Positions 9,627 to 17,268 of a stretch of 54,296 nt of DNA are shown piece by piece. Made by a program: the position numbers and the translations under genes. The notes beneath the pieces are model-generated. The model saw only the letters and a list, made by a program, of their open reading frames with translations, searched no databases and was not told where the DNA came from. Each line of letters opens with the position of its first letter. Positions within the stretch are counted from its first letter, which is position 1. The DNA lies in NCBI GenBank assembly GCA_021802125.1, contig JAKAAX010000014.1, forward strand, positions 1-54,296. Direction: 5' to 3'. The DNA is from Thermoplasmata archaeon (lineage in GTDB: Archaea; Thermoplasmatota; Thermoplasmata; Lutacidiplasmatales; UBA184).

Positions 9627-12600
9627 ATGGTCCGCTGGACGGCTTCAGTAGGGGCCCCCTTCGCGCCTGTGGCCAAACGCCCGCGGCCGTGGTCCCTGCT
9701 TCTCGCCGCGATCGCGCTCGCGGGTATCATGGCCCTTCCCTCGGTGCCGGTGGCGGGAAGCCCGGTCAGCATCTCCCACACGACCCCCACCTCCGCGGTC
9801 CTGGGCCCCGCCATCACCGCTTCCGGCTGCCCGAACGCCAACTACTACGGCCAGCACACGACGCTCTCGCTCCAGGCGGTGGTCGACTGCGCCCTCAACG
9901 CCGGGTTCTCCGGCTCGGTCGCGGTCACGTTCGTCGCGATGGCCTACCAGGAGAGCAGCTTCGACCCGGCCGCGATCGAACCGGTGTACTACGCGGAAGG
10001 GATCCTGCAGGAAGGGACGGGGGGCCAGTACCCACCCCAGGGGAACCCCTTCCCGATCTCGGGGTACAGCCCGTCGTCCTGCAGCGCCTACGGGGGCGGC
10101 AACAACTGGGGACCGATCTACTTCGACCCGAGCTGCGCTTACCAATGGGCCCACGCCTACTACAACCTCCGATCCGGAGGCGACTACGCGTTCTGGGGCA
10201 GCTACCTCTCGGGAGCGTACTGCCGCTGGGCCCCGAACGGGTTCTACGGCACGGGCTCCGTCGGCTGCTCCGGCACGGGACAGAACCAGGCGGGACTTCC
10301 CTGGAGCACCGTCTGCCCGAACAACGTCTGCTCCACCGGTGGCGGCGGGGGCGGCGGCGGAGGCGGTGGTGGTGGCGGCGGGGGCGGAGGATGCAACCTC
10401 TACGGACCGTCGGCCTGTCAACCGCTCACGTCCTCTCCCTCCCAAGGGAACTGGTACCGCATCCGCTCCGGGGACACCCTCTCCGGGATCGCCGGCCGGG
10501 CCTACGGCAACGGGAACATGTACACCCTCATCGCCCGCGTCGACCACATCTCCAACCCGAACGTCATCACCTCCGGGTGGTACCTCTGCATCCCGCACAC
10601 CAGCGGGGCCGCCTGCACCTCGAGCGGCGGTGGCGGGGGCGGAGGGGGAGGCGGTGGCGGAGGTAACTGCAACCTCTACGGACCGAACCGCTGCACGCCG
10701 CTCACGAGCTCTCCCACTCCCGGTGACTGGTATCAGATCCGGTCCGGCGACTCGCTCTCGGCCATCGCGGGACGGGCGTACGGGAACACCCAGAAGTACA
10801 CGCTCATCGCCTCCGTCGACGGGATCGGCAACCCGAACCTGATCAGCGCCGGGTACTACCTTTGCATCCCGACGAGCGGCGGGGCCAAGTGCGTCTCCAG
10901 CGGCAGCGGCGGGGGCAGCGGGAACTGCAACCTCTACGGGCCGGTCCGCTGCACGCCGCTCACGAGCTCCCCCACGCAGGGGGACTGGTACCAGATCCGC
11001 TCCGGGGACACGCTCTCCGGGATCGCCAGCCGCGCCTACGGGAACGGCAACCAGTACACGCTCATCGCCCACGTTGACCACATCTCGAACCCGAACGTGA
11101 TCACCGCGGGATGGTACCTCTGCATCCCGCCCACCTCCGGAGCGGCCTGCGCGGGCTCCGGTGGCGGTGGAGGCGGCGGGGGCGGCGGCGGAGGTGGGGG
11201 CGGCGGAGGCGGGAGCTCCAGCACCACCTTCATGCCCTGGGTGTGCCAGTTCTGCTCCTGGGCGGGCTCTCGCAGCGCCTTCGCCAACGAGTACTCGACC
11301 GTCGCCAAGGACATCACCTCGATCTCCCAGGAGGGGTACGACCTCACCTCCTCCGGGGGCTTCGCCTCCCGCGGGTACACCGGGACCCAGAACGACCTGA
11401 CGCCCTGGGCGCACCAGCACGGGTCGAAGATGTACCCGATGGTCACCTCCTGCAACCTCTACGCCCTGAACTACTTCCTCGGCACCTCCAGCCTGTGGCA
11501 GCCGTTCATCAACCAGGCGGTGACCACGGCCCAGTCGGACGGGTACGCGGGGTACAACGTGGACTTCGAACCGGACTCCAGCTGCAATGGGGGGTCCGTG
11601 GCGGGCGGCGACGGCGCGGCCTACGCGCAGTTCATGGGTCAGTTCGCGACGGCGCTCCACGCGAAGGGGATGAAGCTCTCCGGCGACTTCGCCCTCTGGA
11701 GCCCCGGCTTCTGGTCCCTCTCCAGCATGGCCCGCTCCTCGGTCGACACCTGGGTGCTGATGGACTACACCTGCTCGGTGAGCTCGTTCAACTCCGCCGC
11801 GAGGTCCGCGCTCGGGTCCATCCCGGCCTCTCACCTGGGGCTGGGGCTTGACCCGGAGTACTGTGCGGGGTCCCCGAGCGAGCTCTCGGACATGCAGCAG
11901 GAGGTCCAGGCGACGACGTCCCTGGGCGTCCACTTCCTGGCCTACTGGGCTCTGGATGACGGCCCGGCCGCGATGCCGAGCGGGCTGTGGCCCACCATCA
12001 CCCACTTCCTGGGCGGCTCCAGCGGAGGCGGTGGCGGCGGTGGCGGTGGTGGGGGCGGCGGCGGCTCCGGGTACAACGGGGCGGCGGCGGCCTCCTACGC
12101 CCGCAGCTACATGGGCATCGTGGCCTCCGACGGGTACTACTGGACCTCCGGGTGCTGCTACCACCACTTCGCCGCGGGGACCGGAACGCCGTACATCGTG
12201 AACGCGTACGGCGGGATCGGGGACGACTGCACCCACTTCGCCTCCTTGGCCCTCCACGCCGGAGGGATCAACGTCCCCTCGGCCGTTCCCCCGACCTACG
12301 GGAACCCGTCGGTGGTGGGCCTGAGGAACTGGCTCCTCTCTGGCCACATGGTCCAGGAGGCGACCGGGACCTCGTTGCCCTCGTGGATGGCGCCCGGGGA
12401 CCTGATCATGTACGATTGGAACGGCGGAGGCTGGGACCATACCGCCGTGTACCTCGGGAACGGCCTGGTGGCCGAACACTCGTTCGGCAATGGGGCGGGC
12501 GGGGTCACCACGACGCCGCAGCCCTGGGGCGACTACGGGGCGTACCTCTACGACTTCCTGCACATCACGTCGGTCACCTGGCACGTCGCGACCGCGTCGG

Positions 12601-12893
12601 TCCCCAGCGCCTCCAACTGGGCGGCGAGCTCGACGACGCACCTGCAGGCGATGCAGGAGGGCGGGATCCTCGCCGCGGCGAGCTCTCCGGGCGTGCTGGC
12701 CCCGACCTCCACCGCCGCCCCGGTGGGCGCGGGGGCCCTGCCGCTGCTGCAGCTCTCCCCCCTCGCGGCCACCTCGGCCCCGATGGCCTCTTCCCTGCTG
12801 CTCCTGTTCGTGGCCTGCCTCGCGGTGGCCGGCGCGGGTGCCCTCGCCTCCTTCCGCAGCTCCCGAAGGGGCTCGAAGGTCGGGGGGCGGTAG
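9627..12893 (+). CDS. Multi-modular cell-wall hydrolase: lysozyme-like, 3x LysM, GH18-like, cysteine amidase
   Basis: This 1088-residue exported enzyme appears built to bind and cut peptidoglycan. After a signal peptide (about 20-45) comes a lysozyme or lytic-transglycosylase-like domain (about 70-235) with Glu109 in A-Y-Q-E-S-S-F-D-P. Three LysM modules start at Trp276, Trp368 and Trp454, each preceded by a C-N-L-Y-G-P Cys pair. A GH18-like TIM-barrel region (about 532-795) has Y-N-V-D646-F-E648, the YaaH/spore-germination type catalytic motif, and a later L-M-D-Y. The last enzymatic domain (about 815-980) resembles Amidase_6/NlpC-P60, with Cys868 in D-D-C-T-H-F and His938 in W-D-H-T. Poly-Gly linkers separate the modules, and a C-terminal hydrophobic helix (about 1053-1076) with a basic end may anchor it. 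Archaea lack murein, so bacterial competitors or prey are the likely target. This is inferred from domain content only. Confidence 0.85.
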   Translation: MVRWTASVGAPFAPVAKRPRPWSLLLAAIALAGIMALPSVPVAGSPVSISHTTPTSAVLGPAITASGCPNANYYGQHTTLSLQAVVDCALNAGFSGSVAVTFVAMAYQESSFDPAAIEPVYYAEGILQEGTGGQYPPQGNPFPISGYSPSSCSAYGGGNNWGPIYFDPSCAYQWAHAYYNLRSGGDYAFWGSYLSGAYCRWAPNGFYGTGSVGCSGTGQNQAGLPWSTVCPNNVCSTGGGGGGGGGGGGGGGGGGCNLYGPSACQPLTSSPSQGNWYRIRSGDTLSGIAGRAYGNGNMYTLIARVDHISNPNVITSGWYLCIPHTSGAACTSSGGGGGGGGGGGGGNCNLYGPNRCTPLTSSPTPGDWYQIRSGDSLSAIAGRAYGNTQKYTLIASVDGIGNPNLISAGYYLCIPTSGGAKCVSSGSGGGSGNCNLYGPVRCTPLTSSPTQGDWYQIRSGDTLSGIASRAYGNGNQYTLIAHVDHISNPNVITAGWYLCIPPTSGAACAGSGGGGGGGGGGGGGGGGGGSSSTTFMPWVCQFCSWAGSRSAFANEYSTVAKDITSISQEGYDLTSSGGFASRGYTGTQNDLTPWAHQHGSKMYPMVTSCNLYALNYFLGTSSLWQPFINQAVTTAQSDGYAGYNVDFEPDSSCNGGSVAGGDGAAYAQFMGQFATALHAKGMKLSGDFALWSPGFWSLSSMARSSVDTWVLMDYTCSVSSFNSAARSALGSIPASHLGLGLDPEYCAGSPSELSDMQQEVQATTSLGVHFLAYWALDDGPAAMPSGLWPTITHFLGGSSGGGGGGGGGGGGGGSGYNGAAAASYARSYMGIVASDGYYWTSGCCYHHFAAGTGTPYIVNAYGGIGDDCTHFASLALHAGGINVPSAVPPTYGNPSVVGLRNWLLSGHMVQEATGTSLPSWMAPGDLIMYDWNGGGWDHTAVYLGNGLVAEHSFGNGAGGVTTTPQPWGDYGAYLYDFLHITSVTWHVATASVPSASNWAASSTTHLQAMQEGGILAAASSPGVLAPTSTAAPVGAGALPLLQLSPLAATSAPMASSLLLLFVACLAVAGAGALASFRSSRRGSKVGGR
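10391..11150 (+). repeat. Three tandem LysM units with a Cys-pair leader
   Basis: Three copies of a unit of about 75 residues lie inside the hydrolase gene, beginning near 10391, 10668 and 10925. Each has C-N-L-Y-G-P-x-x-C-x-P-L-T-S-S-P, then W-Y-x-I-R-S-G-D and Y-L-C-I-P. The DNA copies are similar enough to suggest recent duplication. Poly-Gly tracts separate units 1 and 2 and follow unit 3, while a short Gly/Ser linker separates units 2 and 3. Confidence 0.85.
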
Positions 12894-12899
12894 GATATC
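12892..12899 (+). promoter_or_regulatory. Possible TATA box (AGGATATC)
   Basis: This short AT-containing box overlaps the stop codon of the hydrolase gene. It is centred about 26 nt before ATG 12922, which opens a 15-codon leader frame, and about 70 nt before the GTG at 12966. It would give the propeller/PKD gene its own promoter. Confidence 0.35.
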
Positions 12900-12921
12900 G
12901 CTCCTCTCCGGGCGAAACGCC

Positions 12922-12969
12922 ATGAACCCGCGACGGCTCTGGCCCCTTGCTCGGGGGACCGAAAGGTGA
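12922..12969 (+). CDS. Possible 15-residue leader peptide
   Basis: A tiny frame (starts MNPRRLWPLARG) begins about 26 nt downstream of a candidate TATA box. It ends in a TGA that overlaps the GTG start of the next gene as GTGA. This could couple translation of the leader and the large surface protein. No homology can be claimed and a chance frame is quite possible. Confidence 0.25.
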   Translation: MNPRRLWPLARGTER

Positions 12970-15900
12970 CCCTGGGGGGCCGTTCGATGGACAACTGGGG
13001 GAACGCACGATGGACCGTACTCGGCGCGATGCTGCTCGGACTCCTTCTCCTCGCCCAGGTCTCCGTCTGGGCGGGAAGTGTGTCGCACGCAGCCCCGGGG
13101 GCTCCCGGACCGGCGCTCGGCGCCCTGCATGCCGGACCCACGACCCTGCCAGGAGGCTCTCCCGGAGCTCGCACCGGCGGCCAGACCATCCTCGCCTCGA
13201 ACTCCACCGTTGAGCCTCCGCACTCGCTCGCACCCTCGCTGCCCCAGCTCCCCGGCGGGTCCTGGAGCTCGGTGGACCAGCTCCTGACGCTCCCCGGTGG
13301 TCAGTTCGACCTCCTGGGCGCGGACAACGCCTCGGGCGCGAAGATCGGGGAGCTCTCGATGGGGACGACCCCCACCGTGGCGGACCTCACGGGGGGCTTC
13401 CTCAGCACCGCGCCGGCGACGGACGCGGGCGCAGTTCAGGGAGGGGCGCTCTCGAACGGGGCGTACCCCACCGTCTTCCTCTGGGGCCAGGGCAGCGCCG
13501 GGCCCGTGCTGATGGAGCAGAACGTCAGCAACGGGACCTTCCGCCCGGCCTACGGGTTCACCCCCCTCGCCCTCCAGGTGCTCGGCGGAGGCGGGGTGGT
13601 CGGGGCCCAGGTTGCGCTCGTCGGCGGGAACTACAGTACCGGGCCGGCGCAGCCGATCGTGGTCGTCTACAACGACTCCTTCGGGTTCAGCCTCTTCACC
13701 GGGGTGCCCCTGGCCTTCCATGCGCTGGTCGGCGCCCTCACCACCCCCTCGGGGATCGTGGTCTCGGGCAGCGGCCCGAACGGGACCCTGGGGATGCTCT
13801 CCTTCGCGGGAGGGAACTGGGCGTTCACGAACTACACCTCCCTGCTGCCTTCGAGCTTCGGCGAGCCGGTGACCCCTCTCGCCTCCGCCGGGAACTACGT
13901 CCTGGTGGGGTCCCCCGGAGGCGTCTACACGGGGATCGTGAACCTCACCGGCGGTCCCTTCGTCAACCTCAGCGCCTCCCTCGCCGCCTCCACCGGGAGC
14001 CCCTCCGCCGCCGCGACGGACCCCGCCGTGACCAACGGCATCTCCGTCGCCTCTTCCCTCGGTCTCGCGGTGGTCGATGCCCGGACGGGGACCGTGACCG
14101 CCTCCCCCACCTCCCCCTTCCCCCCTGGCGTGGTCCCGCTGGCCCTCGACTGGAACGGCACGACGCTCATGGTCGGGGGATGGCGTAACGGACAGGCCGC
14201 CGAGCTCGCGAGCTGGGGCTCGACCGCCGGGTACCGCACGCTCCGCGGCGACCTGGGCAGCGGGCTGGTCGACGCGTCAGCGCTCGCGCTCGCCTCGGGC
14301 CACCTCTTCGTCGCCGGCACCAACGGCACGGCGGGGAGCCTGGTCTCGATCGATCTCGGGAACCTCACCACGAGGGACCTGACAGGAGCGTTGCCCGCGG
14401 GGGTTCGCGCTCTCACCCTCTCCGTCGCCTCCCCGAAGGCGATCTACTTCTCGGACGGGACCCGCGTCCTCGCGCTCAACACCACCACGCTCGTTCTCAC
14501 GGACATCACCTCGGGCCTCGACCCCGACCTGGTGGTGGACGCGATGGGCTGGAACAGCGGCCGGCTCCTGGTGGGAGGGATCCTCCAGCAGCACAACGGC
14601 GCCACGCAGGAGGTGAGCGCTGGAGGCGGGCTCTTCTCCTACGCCCCCGGGGGCGCGCTGTGGACCAACCTCTCGGCCTCCCTCACGTCCCTCTCGGAGG
14701 TCACCACGATCGCGACGGACGGCGCGGGCAACGCGTTCCTCGGCGGGGAGCAGCAGCCGGAGGCCTCCGGCATCGGGGACTTCTACTACTACGCCCCGGC
14801 GAGCGCCACGCCGTTCACGAACGTCTCCACCCAGTTCGTCTCGAACCTCTTCGTCCCGTTCGCCGCGGCCTGGAACGGCACGACCTTCTGGGTCGGCGGG
14901 ACCGGAGCGCTCGTCAACTGGACCGACGGGGGGCAAGGCGCCTTCGACCTCTCCGGGCCGCTTCCGCTCCCGACGAACATGCTCAGCGTGACCTCGATCT
15001 CGGTGTTGGCCAACACCTACCTCCTGGGTGGGCAGGGGTACGAGACGTCGCCCACAGTTCCCGGACCGGAGGTGCTCCAGGGTGTCGAAGGGATCTCCCA
15101 GCAGGACCTGACCACCGGCGTGGGGCTCCTCTGGCAGTGGCCTCCCAGCACGCTCGCGGCCGACGGACTGCTCTGGGCCGGAGACGGCGCGCTGAACGGC
15201 ACCGCGGACGTGGTGGAGCTCCCCGCCCCCTTCGCGGGGACCCTCACCGCGAACGCCCAGGTGCTGGACGCACCGGCGAACCTGACCCTCTCGCTCACCG
15301 GTCTTTCGGGGGGTGTCCAACCGTATGGCACGCCCACGTTCACCACGAGCGTGGGGACCGCGAGTGGGTACACCGCGACGTTCCAGCTCACCGCCCCGGG
15401 AACCTACGCCGTGTCGGTGAACGTCTCCGACGCGGTGGGCGTGGTGCTGACCATCAACGCGAAGGTCACCATCTCCTCCCCGCTCTCGATATCGGGGACG
15501 GTCACGCCCACCAGCGGAAGCACGCCTCTCGCGCTGACCGCCTCCTGGGTGGTCTCCGGCGGCAGCTCGCCCTACACCATCGTCGTCGCCTTCGGGGACG
15601 GCACGACCTACTCCTCCGCGATCCCGGTCTCCTCGGCGACGCACACCTTCACCGCCGCCGGGACCTATTCCGTCCTCCTCCAGGTGACCGACTCCACCGG
15701 AGCCCAGGCGGGCGTGCCGGCGGTCACGGTCACCGTCGCCGCGGGAAGCGGGGGCGGGGGCCCGCCCCCGGGAGGCGGGGGCAACAACTCGACGGGTACG
15801 CACACCGGTCCCACGTCGCAATCCCCGTGGTATGCCGGGACCCAGGGCGCCCTCGTCTTCGGCATCGTGGTCATCGCCGTCCTGGTCCTCGTGGGCCTCG

Positions 15901-16076
15901 CGCTCTTCATCCGTTCCCAGGACCGCATGCGCCGCCGCCGGATGGGGTCGGGCAAGCGGTCCCATCCCACCGGAGGAAGCTCCGTCGCCGAGGGCTCTGA
16001 GGGCCCCTCCGCGCCGGGCGGAGCGGGGGAGACCCCGATGGCCGAAGCTCCCATGGGCCCACCCCCTCCCCAGTGA
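12966..16076 (+). CDS. Surface-anchored beta-propeller and PKD-like protein (about 1036 aa)
   Basis: This predicted exported protein has an N-terminal hydrophobic signal (about residues 16-36). About 700 residues of Gly/Ser/Thr-rich beta structure follow, with repeated W-N-G-T-T and G-G-x-x-x-N patterns suggesting one or two propellers. PKD-like domains come near the end (about 760-930, with the F-G-D-G-T motif). A Gly/Pro linker, one membrane helix (about 957-979) and a basic, then acidic, cytoplasmic tail ending G-P-P-P-P-Q complete it. Start choice: GTG 12966 is coupled to a leader frame, while ATG 12987 gives the same signal peptide with a shorter N-region. The layout is the same as in the two large surface proteins upstream. 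The ligand is unknown. Confidence 0.8.
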   Translation: MTLGGRSMDNWGNARWTVLGAMLLGLLLLAQVSVWAGSVSHAAPGAPGPALGALHAGPTTLPGGSPGARTGGQTILASNSTVEPPHSLAPSLPQLPGGSWSSVDQLLTLPGGQFDLLGADNASGAKIGELSMGTTPTVADLTGGFLSTAPATDAGAVQGGALSNGAYPTVFLWGQGSAGPVLMEQNVSNGTFRPAYGFTPLALQVLGGGGVVGAQVALVGGNYSTGPAQPIVVVYNDSFGFSLFTGVPLAFHALVGALTTPSGIVVSGSGPNGTLGMLSFAGGNWAFTNYTSLLPSSFGEPVTPLASAGNYVLVGSPGGVYTGIVNLTGGPFVNLSASLAASTGSPSAAATDPAVTNGISVASSLGLAVVDARTGTVTASPTSPFPPGVVPLALDWNGTTLMVGGWRNGQAAELASWGSTAGYRTLRGDLGSGLVDASALALASGHLFVAGTNGTAGSLVSIDLGNLTTRDLTGALPAGVRALTLSVASPKAIYFSDGTRVLALNTTTLVLTDITSGLDPDLVVDAMGWNSGRLLVGGILQQHNGATQEVSAGGGLFSYAPGGALWTNLSASLTSLSEVTTIATDGAGNAFLGGEQQPEASGIGDFYYYAPASATPFTNVSTQFVSNLFVPFAAAWNGTTFWVGGTGALVNWTDGGQGAFDLSGPLPLPTNMLSVTSISVLANTYLLGGQGYETSPTVPGPEVLQGVEGISQQDLTTGVGLLWQWPPSTLAADGLLWAGDGALNGTADVVELPAPFAGTLTANAQVLDAPANLTLSLTGLSGGVQPYGTPTFTTSVGTASGYTATFQLTAPGTYAVSVNVSDAVGVVLTINAKVTISSPLSISGTVTPTSGSTPLALTASWVVSGGSSPYTIVVAFGDGTTYSSAIPVSSATHTFTAAGTYSVLLQVTDSTGAQAGVPAVTVTVAAGSGGGGPPPGGGGNNSTGTHTGPTSQSPWYAGTQGALVFGIVVIAVLVLVGLALFIRSQDRMRRRRMGSGKRSHPTGGSSVAEGSEGPSAPGGAGETPMAEAPMGPPPPQ

Positions 16077-16331
16077 GACGGGAGATCGCGGCGGGCGAGC
16101 GCGCAGGATGCACGCTGCGCGGTGGCCGTCCTAGCTGCCTCACGCCCGACTCGTCCCCGCAGAATCCCGCCACGACGACTGTTCCTGAGCAGTGCGACAC
16201 CAGCCCCGTCGTTCGGCCAGGCTTGATGAAAGATGGCCGCATGATCTAATTCCACAGGAGGCGTTCTGGGGCACTCTACCCTACCTCCGGGGATCCCTTC
16301 GCCCCCGGATCCCTTGGAGACCTATCGTGGG

Positions 16332-17096
16332 ATGTTCCGGGACTTTCTCAAGAGCCAGGGGCCCACGGAAACTCTCGAGAGCCTCGCGTCGCGCATGGGA
16401 GTGTCCTCAGGTACGACCTTCCTGGTAGAGTGGCCAGGAGATGAGCCCGCACGAACCGGAACATGGTTCAGGGTTCTGGACGCGTCAGAGCGCCCGCTCT
16501 TCGAGGTTGCTCGGGATCACGAGGCTGGCGAAGCGCTGAGCAGATCTTGGCGAGAGAAGATCCGTCACCCTTCTTCTCCCCCGGGAACGGTGCTCGAGTA
16601 CCGGCTCCATGTGCTGGCGTGGCGCATCGCTACCCCCCACGACCCTGACGTCTGTCGTGTGGCCTATCTCCACTTCGATGAGAGTTCCAGACGCCCGGCT
16701 GACCCGAGTGCAGAAGGCAGCTACTCCTACCTCGAGACGGCTTGGGACAGTGTCCAGCTGTACGACCCGTCGCAGCGTGTGGTCTTGTATACGGCCTTCG
16801 GCGTGGTCTCTCCGACGCCTGGTTCTCCCACGGTGCTCAACCTGCTCCTCCCGAACGGGGACGTCGTAGCCCGTCGTGTGCTCACTTCCCCGACCTCGGC
16901 GAGATTCGAGAGCCCCGAGGGGGTCGTGCTTGGAGGGATCACGAGATCGGCCCGCCCGATGGGCTCCGACCGGCACCCTATCGAAAGGGTGGAGGTGGCA
17001 GGCACGACCACTCCTCTGGTTCCCGTGTTTGCCTCCATGGTGGGCTGGCTCCGGGACACCCTGGCCGGCATTTCGAAGCGAAGGTCAACACACTAG
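16332..17096 (+). CDS. Hypothetical protein, less GC-biased than neighbours
   Basis: I do not recognise this 254-residue protein. It is soluble with no signal peptide or membrane helix, mixed alpha/beta in composition, with a beta-rich second half (for example R-V-V-L-Y-T-A-F-G-V-V and P-T-V-L-N-L-L-L-P-N-G-D). Codon third positions use more A and T than adjacent genes, so it may have been acquired or be under different selection. The start is uncertain: ATG 16332, or TTG 16314 adding six residues. Two copies of GGATCCCTT lie just upstream (16291 and 16307). The 255 nt before it hold no recognisable gene or clear promoter. Confidence 0.6.
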   Translation: MFRDFLKSQGPTETLESLASRMGVSSGTTFLVEWPGDEPARTGTWFRVLDASERPLFEVARDHEAGEALSRSWREKIRHPSSPPGTVLEYRLHVLAWRIATPHDPDVCRVAYLHFDESSRRPADPSAEGSYSYLETAWDSVQLYDPSQRVVLYTAFGVVSPTPGSPTVLNLLLPNGDVVARRVLTSPTSARFESPEGVVLGGITRSARPMGSDRHPIERVEVAGTTTPLVPVFASMVGWLRDTLAGISKRRSTH

Positions 17097-17268
17097 ACTC
17101 CGGTTGACCCGCCGGTCTACGCGCGACGTCCTTCGGAGGTGAAGTGGCCCTCATGATCCCGGGGCCGTTGACCGGGGGAGCCGACGGGGTTACGACTCCG
17201 GATGGCGAAGGCAACAACCCCCCGCCGCGCTCTCGGCGGAAGGGCGAGCGCCCGCCGCCTTCGCTCGA

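Noticed and set aside
10339..10391. CRISPR-like or microsatellite array
   Set aside because: It is a GGN-codon run encoding a poly-Gly linker in frame; there are no spacers or regular repeat units.
9645..13721. 1358-codon open frame on the minus strand
   Set aside because: It overlaps the hydrolase and the following surface gene on the other strand, whose catalytic motifs and signal peptides are clear; it has a composition artefact and no motifs.
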